Translations under genes and position numbers: made by a program | Notes under the pieces: model-generated | Seen by the model: only the letters and a program-made list of their open reading frames with translations | The model's database searches: none | What the model was told of the DNA's origin: nothing | In this document: piece by piece, positions 7,802-17,123 of the stretch | Layout of the letters: every line of letters starts with the position of its first letter | Numbering within the stretch: position 1 is the first letter of the stretch | Assembly: GCF_040610475.1 (NCBI RefSeq) | Contig: NZ_JBEXMJ010000019.1 | Span: 1 to 64,000 of the forward strand | Origin: Actinopolymorpha sp. NPDC004070 | Lineage (GTDB): Bacteria; Actinomycetota; Actinomycetes; Propionibacteriales; Actinopolymorphaceae | Reading direction: 5' to 3' | DNA: 64,000 bases

Positions 7802-8557
7802 CTACGCCCGCTTGCGGGTGCGCTTTGCGGCGGGACGCTCGGCGGCCTCGGTGGACAGCCGGCTCACCTCCTGGCGCAGTGCCGCGTAGTCCACCCCGGC
7901 CTCGGCGAGCGCCTGGCCGGCCGGCGTGCGCGGGTCACTGGCAAGGGCCAGCAGCACGTGCTCGGTGCCGATCTCGCCGCCACCGAGCCGCAGTGCCTCG
8001 CGCACCGCGACGTCCAGCGCCCGTACCGACGCCCTGCCCAGCGGGGGGTTCTTCGTGACCCGGCGCGGGCCCTCCGCGGTCAGCCGCGCCCGCGCGGTGC
8101 GGCGAACGTCGGCCACGCGGACGCCCGAGGCCTTCACCGCGCTGACGGCGCCGCCACTTCGGTTGTCCAGCAACGTCAGCAGCAGGTGCAGGTCGTCGAC
8201 GTAGCGGTGGTGGTGGGAGACCGCCAGGTCGCGGGCCGCCGTCAGGGTGGCGGTGGCCCGGGCGCTGTAGGGGAGAGCGGCGCGGCTGCCCGCCGCCTCC
8301 ACGTCGACCCCCTCCGCCGGAACGAACCGCTGCTGCGCAGCCTGCCGGGTGACGCCGAGCGCCGCACCGATGTCGGTCCAGGACGCACCTTCGTGGCGCG
8401 CCTGGTCGACGAAGTGCGCGACCACGTGCTGTGCAAGGGCATCCAAGCGGGTGGCGGCCGCACGTGCGGCACCCACCCGCTCCAGCGGGGTGGCCTGGGT
8501 CTGTTCACCTTCGACCGCGGCGATGATCTGGTCGAGATCCAAGTCGTTGACAGCCAT
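7802..8557 (-). CDS. Clp N-terminal-domain protein with helix-turn-helix
   Basis: A 251-residue protein. Residues 57-77 (GASWTDIGAALGVTRQAAQQR) look like a helix-turn-helix. Residues about 98-158 and 175-235 are two Clp_N repeats, the substrate/adaptor-binding module of ClpA/B/C, here without any AAA+ ATPase. The tail is Lys/Arg-rich (AAKRTRKRA). The arrangement suggests a DNA-binding protein that borrows the Clp adaptor fold, perhaps sensing protease clients. ATG 8557 is preceded by CAGTCT 6 nt upstream and TTGACA 17 bp further, with the -35 inside a perfect inverted repeat, so autoregulation is likely. Targets are unknown. Confidence 0.8.
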   Translation of the reverse strand: MAVNDLDLDQIIAAVEGEQTQATPLERVGAARAAATRLDALAQHVVAHFVDQARHEGASWTDIGAALGVTRQAAQQRFVPAEGVDVEAAGSRAALPYSARATATLTAARDLAVSHHHRYVDDLHLLLTLLDNRSGGAVSAVKASGVRVADVRRTARARLTAEGPRRVTKNPPLGRASVRALDVAVREALRLGGGEIGTEHVLLALASDPRTPAGQALAEAGVDYAALRQEVSRLSTEAAERPAAKRTRKRA

Positions 8558-8608
8558 GGGGACAGACTGGTTGGATGATCGCCCTATGTCAAGCGGACGT
8601 TGACATAG
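8558..8608 (-). promoter_or_regulatory. Promoter with palindromic operator for the Clp_N-HTH gene
   Basis: CTATGTCAA (8584-8592) and TTGACATAG (8600-8608) form a perfect 9-7-9 inverted repeat. On the minus strand one arm contains TTGACA (8592-8587), followed by a 17-bp spacer, CAGTCT (8569-8564) and a 6-nt gap to the ATG. A dimeric repressor bound there would cover the -35. This is the clearest promoter/operator pair in the window. Confidence 0.72.
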
Positions 8609-8634
8609 TTGGCCGCAGGTAGCCTGCGCTGCGT

Positions 8635-10671
8635 TCAGCCGGCAGGAGTCACGAGGTCGACGTCGTCGGCGAGCACGTAGCCGATGCGGTGGCCGAACTG
8701 CACCTGGTAGTAGCGCAGTTCTCCACGGATCACCTGGTGGTCGGCCGGATCGAAGGTCACCGCGCGGTAGTACTCCGCCTCTGCCTGCATTCCCAGTACG
8801 TACTTCTGCCCGGCGGGCCAGGTGTAGCTCAACGGCACCAGCGGCTGCACGGGAACGTCCGGCGGATACGCGGTCGCCTCGGGGTAGGCCCGGCCGTAGA
8901 TCTGCACCGAATCCCTGCCCTGCTTGGGCTTCACCAGCGTCGCCTTCGTCCAGACCGCGCGCGGAGCGTCGGCGGGGTTGAAGAACCACCCCTTCTGGCC
9001 GAGGTACCAGATCGCCGTCCAGTCACCGCGTACCTCGGCGACGGCGTACTGCTGGCCGGCGGAGACCCGGCTGCCGATGTCGGCGACGTTGGTCGTACTC
9101 ACACCGTCAGGTGGGTTGCTGTCCACGTCCCGCAGCAGCGGTGCGCCCTGGTTGGGCTCGGTGTGCAGCAACACCGCGGACGACGGCCAGGCCCGGCAGC
9201 GGCGCGGTCGGCCCTCCGACGGCGGGCCGGGTTGGTCCTCGCAGTGGGTGAAGACGGGCCGGTTGGTCGCGGGGTCCGGCTTGATGGTCACCACTCCGCC
9301 GGCCGACGTGGAGTTCTGCGTGAACGGCGCGCCGAGCAGCTCGAAGTAGTGGTTCCAGTCCCAGTAGGGACCCGGGTCCCAGTGCATTCCGGCCACGTTG
9401 GCCGGGGTGATGCCGGGCACGTTGTCGTGGCCGAGGATGTGCTGGCGGTCCAGCGGGATGTCGTACTTCGCCGCCAGGTAACGCACCAGGGAGGCGGAGT
9501 TGCGGTACATCACCTCGGTGAACCAGTCGCCGCGCGCGGCGTAGCCCTCGTGCTCCAGGCCGATCGACTTGGCGTTGACATACCAGTTGCCCGCGTGCCA
9601 GGCGACGTCCTTGGTCAGTACGTGCTGGGCGATGTGGCCGTCGCTGTCGCGCAACGTGTAGTGCCAGCTGACGTAGGTCGGGTCCTGGACGAGGTTGATG
9701 GTGCCGGCGTAGCTGCCCTCGGTGCTGTGGATGACGATGTAGCGCACCTTCTGGCTGTTCGGCCGGTCGGCGAGGTCGTGGTTGCCGTAGTCGCCGTCGC
9801 CGAATTCCTCGTACGGCGCGGGAATCCACTCACAGCCGAGGTCTGCCGGGCACTCGGGCGCGGCCGCGGCCTTCGGAGCCCTCCGCAAGTCCAGCTTGCG
9901 CAGCCAGGTGCGGTCCGCGCGTACGGTGGTCGGCGCCAGGGTGACCCGGTGCCCGTCGTCGGTCGCCCGGCTCGCGCCCGTTCGAATCTGGGCATAGACG
10001 TCGTCGGCGAACGCACGGGCCGCGGACTGCTCGGTGGCGCCGGAGTAGGCCGCGACCGCGCCATACCAGTCACCGGGGTCGGTGGCGCCTGCTCCGCCCA
10101 ACCGGCGTTGGTACTCCGCGAGCACCGCCGCACCGCCGCGGATGTTGGCGGCCGGGTCGGTGCGCAAGGTGGCCTTGCCCACGCCGGTCAGCCGGGCGGC
10201 GAGGTCGACGGTCCGGAACGCCGGACCACTGGGCGTCCTCGCCGCGCCCGGACGCGCCGGGTCGCCGCGGTCGCCCGGAGCCGGGGTGCCGCCCTGCGCG
10301 GTGGCGGCGGCCAGGTCGGTGAGGTGCATCGGGCCGTAGCCACCGGCCATGGAAGGCCTGCCCCGGTGGGCGTCCCAGCGCGTCTCGAGGTAGGACACAC
10401 CCAGCAGCACCGGCAGCGGTACGGCGTACTCCCGCGCCGCCTCGGCGAACGCCGCCTGCCGTGAGTCCGAAATCCCTGCTGTGGTTGAGCTCTGGCCACT
10501 CTGCTGGGCCACACTCGGGGCCGCCGCCCGCGCTCCGACCGCGGGCACCCCGCTCATCGCGAGTGCCGCGGCGGCCACGGCGGCGGTGGCGACGCCCACT
10601 CGCAGGGAGGGCGTCCTCTTCGGACTGCGTTTCGGACTGCTCTTCGGGCTCCTCGGAAACTTCCCGCGCAT
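8635..10671 (-). CDS. Secreted N-acetylmuramoyl-L-alanine amidase
   Basis: A 678-residue exported cell-wall hydrolase. A basic N-terminus and a hydrophobic stretch (VGVATAAVAAAALAMSGVPAVGARA) form a signal peptide. Residues about 70-240 resemble a lysozyme-like helper domain (VSYLETRWDAH). The amidase_2 core follows, with zinc ligands in VIHSTEG, ILGHDNVPG and HWDPGPYWDW. The C-terminal 200 residues hold SH3-like segments likely to bind wall polymers. It hydrolyses the bond between MurNAc and the stem peptide. ATG 10671 is chosen because GGGGAGG lies 6 nt upstream; GTG 10674 would be too close. Confidence 0.88.
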   Translation of the reverse strand: MRGKFPRSPKSSPKRSPKRTPSLRVGVATAAVAAAALAMSGVPAVGARAAAPSVAQQSGQSSTTAGISDSRQAAFAEAAREYAVPLPVLLGVSYLETRWDAHRGRPSMAGGYGPMHLTDLAAATAQGGTPAPGDRGDPARPGAARTPSGPAFRTVDLAARLTGVGKATLRTDPAANIRGGAAVLAEYQRRLGGAGATDPGDWYGAVAAYSGATEQSAARAFADDVYAQIRTGASRATDDGHRVTLAPTTVRADRTWLRKLDLRRAPKAAAAPECPADLGCEWIPAPYEEFGDGDYGNHDLADRPNSQKVRYIVIHSTEGSYAGTINLVQDPTYVSWHYTLRDSDGHIAQHVLTKDVAWHAGNWYVNAKSIGLEHEGYAARGDWFTEVMYRNSASLVRYLAAKYDIPLDRQHILGHDNVPGITPANVAGMHWDPGPYWDWNHYFELLGAPFTQNSTSAGGVVTIKPDPATNRPVFTHCEDQPGPPSEGRPRRCRAWPSSAVLLHTEPNQGAPLLRDVDSNPPDGVSTTNVADIGSRVSAGQQYAVAEVRGDWTAIWYLGQKGWFFNPADAPRAVWTKATLVKPKQGRDSVQIYGRAYPEATAYPPDVPVQPLVPLSYTWPAGQKYVLGMQAEAEYYRAVTFDPADHQVIRGELRYYQVQFGHRIGYVLADDVDLVTPAG

Positions 10672-10826
10672 CACTGACCTCCCCGTCAGCCACGCAGCAC
10701 CGGCCCACGCCGCGCGATGTCCGGCTCAGCGTTATCCCACCGGGGCAGCCGCGTCAACGGATTGCGCACAACCGGACGGCCTCGCAGGTATTTTCCTGGA
10801 CGCGCGCCTCGGCCGGGAACATGCCC

Positions 10827-10839
10827 TACCTTGGGCGGG
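10827..10839 (+). promoter_or_regulatory. Leaderless -10 of the MBL-fold hydrolase gene
   Basis: TACCTT (10827-10832) is 7 nt upstream of the ATG at 10840, so transcription should start on the start codon. Confidence 0.5.
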
Positions 10840-11568
10840 ATGAAGGCAACCACGGTGGTTCCGGGCGTCTACCGCATCAAGCACGGGTTCGTGAGCTCCT
10901 ACGTCGTGGAGTCCGACGACGGTCTCGTCCTGGTCGACACCGGTGAGCCCAAGGACGACGAGGACATCGCCGAAGGCCTGCGGCTGCTGGGCCGGGAGGC
11001 GGCGCTGATCCGCCACATCCTGGTGACGCACCACCATCCCGACCACATGGGTGGCCTGGCGGCGATGGTGCGTCGTACCGGCGCGTCTGTGTACGCACAT
11101 CCCGTCGACGCCGGTGTCGTACGTGGCGACACTCCGCGGCAGTGGCCGCAATGGCAAGGCGTGGTTGCCCGCGTGCTCGGCCCCCTCGTCGTGCGGATGA
11201 ACGCCAGGGGCGGCGAACCCGAGCCCGCACAGGTCGACGTCGAGGTCGACGAGGGGCAGCGGCTGCCGTTCGCCGGCGGGATCCGGGTGATCCACACGCC
11301 CGGCCACACCCGCGGCCACCTGTCGTTCCTGCTCGAACGCGACGGCGGAACGCTGCTCGTCGGCGACGCCGCGGTCAACCTCGCCGGCATCCGGTCACCG
11401 GCCGGCCGGGCGGGGGAGATCGTCACCGAGGACATGCCCGCGGCGGCGCGGAGCTTCCGCCGGCTCGGGGAGTTCGACTTCGAGAAGGCCGTGTTCGGCC
11501 ACGGCGAGCCGATCCTGTCCGGCGCCTCCGAGCGCTTCCGGCGCAGGGCCGGACGCGGACGTTCGTAG
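10840..11568 (+). CDS. MBL-fold metallo-hydrolase
   Basis: A 242-residue metallo-beta-lactamase-fold hydrolase. The dinuclear metal motif HxHxDH is THHHPDHMGG (H64, H66, D68, H69). Further ligands follow in IHTPGHTRGHLSFL and in LLVGDAAVN, with the last His in VFGHGEPI. The length is typical of glyoxalase-II/lactonase-like stand-alone members. The substrate is unknown; no resistance role is implied. Transcription appears leaderless (TACCTT, 7 nt, ATG). It is divergent from the secreted amidase gene. Confidence 0.88.
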   Translation: MKATTVVPGVYRIKHGFVSSYVVESDDGLVLVDTGEPKDDEDIAEGLRLLGREAALIRHILVTHHHPDHMGGLAAMVRRTGASVYAHPVDAGVVRGDTPRQWPQWQGVVARVLGPLVVRMNARGGEPEPAQVDVEVDEGQRLPFAGGIRVIHTPGHTRGHLSFLLERDGGTLLVGDAAVNLAGIRSPAGRAGEIVTEDMPAAARSFRRLGEFDFEKAVFGHGEPILSGASERFRRRAGRGRS

Positions 11569-11657
11569 GCGGAGTCGTTCGTAGGGCGTTTCCAGGCCGA
11601 ATTGGTCCGGAATCCGGCCTGCTGGATGGCCGGTCCGAGCGGCTCGTTCCGCCCTAA

Positions 11658-11707
11658 CGTTCTGGCAGGCACGCGAAAGCGCCGCGCCAGGACGCCTCGC
11701 CAGAACG
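11658..11707. repeat. Separated inverted repeat upstream of the aldo/keto reductase gene
   Basis: CGTTCTGGC (11658-11666) and GCCAGAACG (11699-11707) are perfect reverse complements 32 bp apart, upstream of the start at 11737. A TAACGT hexamer overlaps the left arm, so the repeat may flank a promoter. Function unproven. Confidence 0.35.
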
Positions 11708-11736
11708 CGTCGACACAGCACCTCGACAGGAGTCTC

Positions 11737-12747
11737 ATGGAACACCGGTATCTCGGCCGGACCGGCCTGCGGGTCAGCGAACTCTGCCTCGGCACGATGT
11801 CGTTCGGGCAGTCCACCGACGAGGCCACCAGCCACAAGATGCTGGACCGGTTCGTGGAGGCAGGCGGGACCTTCGTGGACACCGCCGACGTCTATGGCGC
11901 CGGCGCCAGCGAGGAGGTCGTCGGCCGTTGGCTGAGGTCGGCGAACCGCGACGACATCGTGCTCGCCACGAAGGTGTACGGGCAGATGGGACCGGGCCAG
12001 AACGACACCGGCGCCGGCCGCAAGCACATCATGGCGGCGGTGGAGGCCAGCCTGCGCCGGTTCGGCACCGACTACCTCGACCTGTACCAGGTGCACGTCT
12101 TCGACGACGGTACGCCGCTGGAGGAGACGCTCGGCACCCTCGACCGGCTGGTGCAGAGCGGCAAGGTCCGCTTCCTCGGAGCGAGCAACTACACCGGCTG
12201 GCAACTGCAGAAGTCGGTCGACCTCGCCCGGCACAACGGCTGGGAGCCGTTCGCCTGCCTGCAGCCGCTGTACAACCTGCTCGACCGCGACGCCGAACTC
12301 GAACTCGTCCCCGTCTGCGAACGCGAGGGCCTCGGCCTGATCGCCTGGAGTCCGCTGCGTGGCGGCTGGCTGTCCGGCCGGTACCGCCGCGGCGCGGACG
12401 GCGCGGCGGCCGGCTCACGCGTGGCCGAGGCGAGCGGGAACGACAACGGCGAGAGCTGGGAGCGGTACGCCAACGAGCGCACCTGGACCGTCCTGGACGC
12501 CCTGCACGACATCGGCGAATCGACCGGTCACTCGCCCGCGCAGGTCGCGCTGCGCTGGCTCGTGCAGCGGCCGGGGGTGACAGCGCCCATCATCGGCGCG
12601 CGGACGCTGGAGCAGTTCGAGGACAACCTCGGGGCCGCCGGCTGGTCGCTGGGTGCCGCGGAGATGGCCCGGCTGGACGAGGTGAGCGAGTTCGCCCGTC
12701 CCTATCCGTACGCCCTGCTGCGGTCTTTCGTACGCCGGCCCGTCTGA
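11737..12747 (+). CDS. Aldo/keto reductase
   Basis: A 336-residue NADPH-dependent aldo/keto reductase. N-terminal [20 protein letters not shown] is the family start; the catalytic set is seen in [15 protein letters not shown] (Asp, Tyr), [10 protein letters not shown] (Lys) and YQVHVFDD (His). The cofactor end is [25 protein letters not shown] 4-5 nt before the ATG fixes the start. It resembles the YajO/voltage-gated-channel-beta-like group that reduces aldehydes. It is convergent with the MBL gene that ends 15 bp downstream. Confidence 0.9.
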   Translation: MEHRYLGRTGLRVSELCLGTMSFGQSTDEATSHKMLDRFVEAGGTFVDTADVYGAGASEEVVGRWLRSANRDDIVLATKVYGQMGPGQNDTGAGRKHIMAAVEASLRRFGTDYLDLYQVHVFDDGTPLEETLGTLDRLVQSGKVRFLGASNYTGWQLQKSVDLARHNGWEPFACLQPLYNLLDRDAELELVPVCEREGLGLIAWSPLRGGWLSGRYRRGADGAAAGSRVAEASGNDNGESWERYANERTWTVLDALHDIGESTGHSPAQVALRWLVQRPGVTAPIIGARTLEQFEDNLGAAGWSLGAAEMARLDEVSEFARPYPYALLRSFVRRPV

Positions 12748-12762
12748 GCCGGACCCGGCCGC

Positions 12763-13419
12763 TCACCAGCCGCGGGCACGCCACTCCGGCAGGTGGGGCC
12801 GCTCGGCGCCGAGCGTGGTGTCGGCACCGTGGCCGGGGTAGACCCAGGTCTCGTCCGGCAGCCGGTCGAACAGTTTGTGCTCCACGTCGTCGATCAGCCG
12901 GGTGAAGTCCTTCTTCGACCCGTGGGTGTTGCCGACGCCGCCGGGGAACAGGCTGTCGCCGGTGAACAGGTGCGGACGCCCGCCCGGCTCGTGGTAACAC
13001 AGCGCGACCGAGCCGGGCGTGTGCCCGGCCAGATGAGTGACGGTGAGGGCGCAGGAGCCGACGCGCACCTCGTCCCCGTCGTGCAGCGGCTCGGTGGTGG
13101 GCACCTTGATGCCGGGCGCGTCGTCGACGTGGGCGGCCGTTGCCGCGCCGGTCCGCTGCACGATCTCGGCCAGCGCCTGCCAGTGGTCGCCGTGACGGTG
13201 GGTGGTGATCACCCGGGCCAGCGGCGCCCCGCCGAGCAGGTCGATCAACGTCCCGGCGTCGGCGGCCGCGTCGATCAGGACCTGCTCCCCGGTCTCCCGG
13301 CAGCGCAGCAGGTAGGCGTTGTTGTCCATCCGGCCCACCGACACCTTGGTCAGGGTCAGCCCGGCGAGCTCGCGGACCGCGGGGGCGCCCCCAACCTTCA
13401 CATTTCCGTCGTACGCCAT
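12763..13419 (-). CDS. MBL-fold metallo-hydrolase (glyoxalase II-like)
   Basis: A 218-residue metallo-beta-lactamase-fold hydrolase, a different subgroup from the one at 10840. It has TTHRHGDHWQA (H74, H76, D78, H79), the ligand LAGHTPGSVAL, LFTGDSLFPGGVGNT and the final His YPGHGADTTLG. This pattern fits glyoxalase-II-like hydrolases acting on thioesters. TACCGT lies 7 nt upstream of the ATG, suggesting a leaderless mRNA. It is divergent from argS, with 85 bp between the starts. Confidence 0.88.
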   Translation of the reverse strand: MAYDGNVKVGGAPAVRELAGLTLTKVSVGRMDNNAYLLRCRETGEQVLIDAAADAGTLIDLLGGAPLARVITTHRHGDHWQALAEIVQRTGAATAAHVDDAPGIKVPTTEPLHDGDEVRVGSCALTVTHLAGHTPGSVALCYHEPGGRPHLFTGDSLFPGGVGNTHGSKKDFTRLIDDVEHKLFDRLPDETWVYPGHGADTTLGAERPHLPEWRARGW

Positions 13420-13504
13420 GGCTCGGACGGTAGCGCACCATCGCGCGCCAACATGTGACCCGCCGCGTGCCTTCGCGTGGGTGGGCGTGCGATCCTTACG
13501 TGTT

Positions 13505-15238
13505 GTGACCGACCTTCCCGAGCTGCTCGCGCAGAAGCTGGCCCGTGCCTTCGCCGACGTGGCGGGATCGCCCGCCGACCCGGCGGTGCGACGTTCCGAC
13601 CGTGCCGACTACCAGGCCGACGGCGCGCTCCGCCTGGCCAAGCAGCTGGGCCGCCCCCCGCGCGAGGTCGCGGCGCAGGTGCTGGAGCGGGCCGATCTCG
13701 GTGAGCTGGTCTCCGGCGCGGAGATCGCCGGACCCGGGTTCGTCAACCTCACCGTCGCCGACGCGGCGCTGTCCGGGCTGGTGGAGCAGATGGCCGCCGA
13801 CACCGAGCGGCTGGGCGTGGCCACCGCGCCGGAGCCGGAGCGGGTGCTGGTCGACTACTCCGGCCCGAACGTCGCCAAGGAGATGCACGTCGGGCACCTG
13901 CGGTCGACGATCATCGGCGACGCGCTGTCCAGGCTGCTGAACCACCTCGGCCACGACGTCGTACGCCGGAACCACATCGGCGACTGGGGCACGCCGTTCG
14001 GCATGCTGATCGAGCACATGCTCGACCTCGGCGCCGGTGAGACGGCACAGGAGTTGTCCGTCGGGGACCTCGGCGAGTTCTACCGGGGGGCTCGGGCGAA
14101 GTTCGACGCCGACCCCGGCTTCGCCGACCGGGCCCGCCGCCGGGTGGTGGCGCTGCAGGGCGGAGACGCCGAGACACTCGCCCTGTGGCGGGTGCTGGTG
14201 GAGGAGTCCGAGCGCTACTTCGCCGCCGTCTACGACCGGCTGTCGGTGCTGCTCACGCCCGCCGACATCGCGGGGGAGTCCAGCTACAACGACCTGCTCG
14301 CCCCGGTGATCGACGAGCTCGTCCAGCTCGGGCTGGCCCGGGAGAGCGAGGGCGCCCTGTGCGTCTTCCCCGAGGGCTTCACCGGACGCGACGGCGGGCC
14401 GCTGCCGCTGATCCTGCGCAAGAGCGACGGCGGGTTCGGGTACGACACCACCGACCTGGCCGCCCTGCGCCACCGCGTCCACGACCTGAAGGCACGCCGG
14501 CTCGTCTACATCACCGACCTCGGGCAACGCCTGCACTTCGAGATGGTGTTCCAGGCAGGCCGGGAGGCCGGCTGGCTCGGCGCCGACGCGCGGGCGGAGT
14601 TCCAGGGCTTCGGCATCGTGCTCGGGCCGGACCGCAAGCGGCTGCGCACCCGGGCCGGCGACTCGGTCAAGCTGATCGACCTGATCGAGGAGGCGGTCCG
14701 CCGGGCCGCGGCCGTGGTGGGGGAGAAGGCGCCTCACCTGTCGGCGGAGGAGCAGGCGGAGGTCGCCCAGATCGTGGGCATCGGCGCGATGAAGTACGCC
14801 GACCTGTCCAACGACCGGGTGAAGGACTACGTCTTCGACTGGGACCGGATGCTGTCCTTCGACGGCAACACCGCGCCGTACCTCCAGTACGCCCACGCCC
14901 GGATCCACTCCGTGTTCCGGCGCGGCGAGATCGACCCGGCGAGCCTGGCCGGTGCCAAGGTGGTGCTCGCCGACCCGGCCGAGCACGCCCTGGCGTTGCG
15001 GCTCACGGAGTTCGAGGGTGTGCTGCACAAGGCGGTCGAGGAGGTGGAGCTGCACCGGATCGCGGGGTACCTCTTCGAGCTGGCGACGGCGTTCACGACG
15101 TTCTACGAGCGCTGCCCGGTGCTGCGCGCGGAGGACGAGCAGACCAGGACCAGCCGCCTCGTGCTGTGCGACGTGACCGCCCGGGTGCTGGCAACCGGGC
15201 TGTCGCTGCTGGGGATTGCCGCGCCGACCCGCATGTAG
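13505..15238 (+). CDS. argS: Arginyl-tRNA synthetase
   Basis: A 577-residue class I synthetase charging tRNA-Arg. The N-terminal additional domain (Add1, residues 1-100) is followed by the ATP-binding HIGH motif in the form HVGH (128-131, within SGPNVAKEMHVGHLRST). GFGIVLGPDRKRLRTRAGD stands at the place of the KMSKS loop, which is degenerate in ArgS, and the anticodon-binding DALR domain lies at the C-terminus. The start is GTG 13505; GATCCT 8 nt upstream may be a leaderless -10. Length matches the bacterial family. Confidence 0.95.
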   Translation: MTDLPELLAQKLARAFADVAGSPADPAVRRSDRADYQADGALRLAKQLGRPPREVAAQVLERADLGELVSGAEIAGPGFVNLTVADAALSGLVEQMAADTERLGVATAPEPERVLVDYSGPNVAKEMHVGHLRSTIIGDALSRLLNHLGHDVVRRNHIGDWGTPFGMLIEHMLDLGAGETAQELSVGDLGEFYRGARAKFDADPGFADRARRRVVALQGGDAETLALWRVLVEESERYFAAVYDRLSVLLTPADIAGESSYNDLLAPVIDELVQLGLARESEGALCVFPEGFTGRDGGPLPLILRKSDGGFGYDTTDLAALRHRVHDLKARRLVYITDLGQRLHFEMVFQAGREAGWLGADARAEFQGFGIVLGPDRKRLRTRAGDSVKLIDLIEEAVRRAAAVVGEKAPHLSAEEQAEVAQIVGIGAMKYADLSNDRVKDYVFDWDRMLSFDGNTAPYLQYAHARIHSVFRRGEIDPASLAGAKVVLADPAEHALALRLTEFEGVLHKAVEEVELHRIAGYLFELATAFTTFYERCPVLRAEDEQTRTSRLVLCDVTARVLATGLSLLGIAAPTRM

Positions 15239-15275
15239 GACGCTGCCCTCGAGGCAGGCGTGGAAGGATGACCGC

Positions 15276-15869
15276 ATGAGTGAGTCCGCGAGCGCGACGC
15301 AGGGGCTGCGCGCGGCCATCGACCGCAGTGGCTACTACCCGGACGTCGTCGCCGACGCGTTGGAGACGTGCCTGGCCGGTGAACGGGTCGTCTCCTACTT
15401 CGTCCACCACGAGCCGACGTTCTACTCCGAGGAGGTCCGCCGGCACATCACGGTGCTCGTCCTCACCCCGAGCCGGCTGGTCCTCGGCCACACCGACGAG
15501 CACCCGGCCGACGAGACCCTGCCGACGCCGTACGCCACGGCCTCCACCGAGGCTGTGCCCATCGACCGGGTGAGCTCCATCGTGGTGAGCCGGGTGGTGG
15601 CCAACCCGGCCGCGTACGAGCCGGGCGGCCCCGTGCACGAGGCGATCCTCACCATCGGCTGGGGCGCGATGGGCCGGCTGGACCTGGAGCCCGCCACCTG
15701 CGCCGACCCCAACTGCGAGGCCGACCACGGCTACACCGGCACGTTCTCCTCCGACGACCTCACCGTGCGGGTGAGCTCGGCGGTGGAGGGCGGCGACGCC
15801 GTGGGCCGGCTGCTCGGGTTCGCGCAGGAGCTGTCGGTCCTCACCCGGCGCCCGCCGCAGTTTCGATGA
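15276..15869 (+). CDS. DUF5998 family protein
   Basis: A 197-residue protein of the actinobacterial DUF5998 family, function unknown. Visible features are YFVHHEPTFYSEEVRRHITVLVLTPSRLVLGHTDEH and a CADPNCEADHGYTG segment with two cysteines and a His that could bind metal. It starts at ATG 15276 with GGAAGG about 8 nt upstream and overlaps the following phosphodiesterase gene by ATGA (15866-15869). The order DUF5998, alkaline-phosphatase-like, thymidine kinase is one I recognise from other actinomycetes, suggesting a shared nucleotide-related role. Confidence 0.82.
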   Translation: MSESASATQGLRAAIDRSGYYPDVVADALETCLAGERVVSYFVHHEPTFYSEEVRRHITVLVLTPSRLVLGHTDEHPADETLPTPYATASTEAVPIDRVSSIVVSRVVANPAAYEPGGPVHEAILTIGWGAMGRLDLEPATCADPNCEADHGYTGTFSSDDLTVRVSSAVEGGDAVGRLLGFAQELSVLTRRPPQFR

Positions 15870-17062
15870 CCTCACCGGAGGGCGGCGGCCGACCGGGGAC
15901 GCCTCCTCGGTCGGATCCGTCGACGCCGTCGGCTCCCTCGGCCCCGCCGGACCTGGTGCTCCCGCGCTACGGCGCCGGCGCGTTGTCCGACGTGGTGCCG
16001 TCCGCCCTCGCCGCCCTCGGAGTCGAGGGCGAGCGTGACCTGCTCGGCCTGCCGCCGGCGGACAGGTACGTCGTCCTGCTCGTCGACGGGTTGGGCCGGC
16101 ACCTCCTGCACCGCCACGCCGAGGACGCGCCGTTCCTCACCGGCGAGGGCCGGATCAGGCGCTCGATGACGGTGGGTGTGCCGTCCACCACGTCCACCAG
16201 CCTGGCGAGCCTGGGCACCGGCCTCGCGCCGGGCCGACACGGCATCGTCGGCTACACCATGGCGATCCCGGGCACCGACCGGCTGCTCAACACGTTGCGC
16301 TGGGACACCACGGTGGAGCCGCTGGTGTGGCAGCCGCACCAGACGGCGTTCGAACGCGGAGCCCAGGCCGGGGTGGCCGTCACCACCGTGGCCCGCAGGG
16401 CGTTCCGCGGGTCCGGCATCACGGTCGCCGGCCTGCGCGGTGGCGACTTCGCCCCCGCCGACAGCGCCGGTCAGGCCACGGCGGCCACGGTGGAGGCGAG
16501 CCGCCGGGGCGACCGCAGTCTGGTCTATCTGTACGAAGGCGACCTGGACTGGACCGGGCACCGCGGGGGCGTGAACGCTCCGGCGTGGCGGCACCAGCTG
16601 TCCGTGATCGACCACTTCGCCGCCCGGCTGCGTGCGTCGCTTCCCGCCGACGTCGTACTCCTGATCACCGGTGACCACGGGATGGTGGACGTGCCGCAGG
16701 ACGCCCGCGTGGACGTCGACTCCGCGCCGGAGCTGCGCGCCGGGGTGCGGATGGTCGGGGGAGACCCGCGGCTGCGCTACCTCTACACCGACGAGGGCGC
16801 CGCCGACGAGGTGATGGCGACATGGCGCGAACGCCTCGGCGACCAGGCGCTCGTCCTGGGTCGGGACGAGGCGATCGCGGCGGGGTGGTTCGGCGAGGTG
16901 GAGGACCGCGTCCGCCCGCGGATCGGCGACGTGGTGATCGCCGCGCTGGACGACCTGGCGGTGGAGTGCAGGAAGGACTTCCCGATGGAGCCGCTGATGG
17001 TCGGCTGGCACGGCTCGCTCACCGCGGCGGAGATGCTGGTCCCGCTGATAGTCGCCCACTGA
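15866..17062 (+). CDS. Alkaline phosphatase superfamily / nucleotide pyrophosphatase-type phosphodiesterase
   Basis: A 398-residue type I phosphodiesterase/nucleotide pyrophosphatase-like protein. Metal and nucleophile sites are visible in VVLLVDGLGRHLL, GVPSTTSTSLASLGTG (candidate Thr/Ser nucleophile), YLYEGDLDWTGHRGG, LLITGDHGMVDVP and the C-terminal GWHGSLTAAEM. There is no clear signal peptide, so a cytoplasmic enzyme is likely. It is translationally coupled to DUF5998 and lies just before thymidine kinase, which fits a role in nucleotide turnover; the substrate is not known. Confidence 0.86.
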   Translation: MTSPEGGGRPGTPPRSDPSTPSAPSAPPDLVLPRYGAGALSDVVPSALAALGVEGERDLLGLPPADRYVVLLVDGLGRHLLHRHAEDAPFLTGEGRIRRSMTVGVPSTTSTSLASLGTGLAPGRHGIVGYTMAIPGTDRLLNTLRWDTTVEPLVWQPHQTAFERGAQAGVAVTTVARRAFRGSGITVAGLRGGDFAPADSAGQATAATVEASRRGDRSLVYLYEGDLDWTGHRGGVNAPAWRHQLSVIDHFAARLRASLPADVVLLITGDHGMVDVPQDARVDVDSAPELRAGVRMVGGDPRLRYLYTDEGAADEVMATWRERLGDQALVLGRDEAIAAGWFGEVEDRVRPRIGDVVIAALDDLAVECRKDFPMEPLMVGWHGSLTAAEMLVPLIVAH

Positions 17063-17123
17063 CCTGACGATCACTCGCCCCCGCCGATCACCCGGCGCGG
17101 GTGATAGGCGAGGATTGCCCGCC

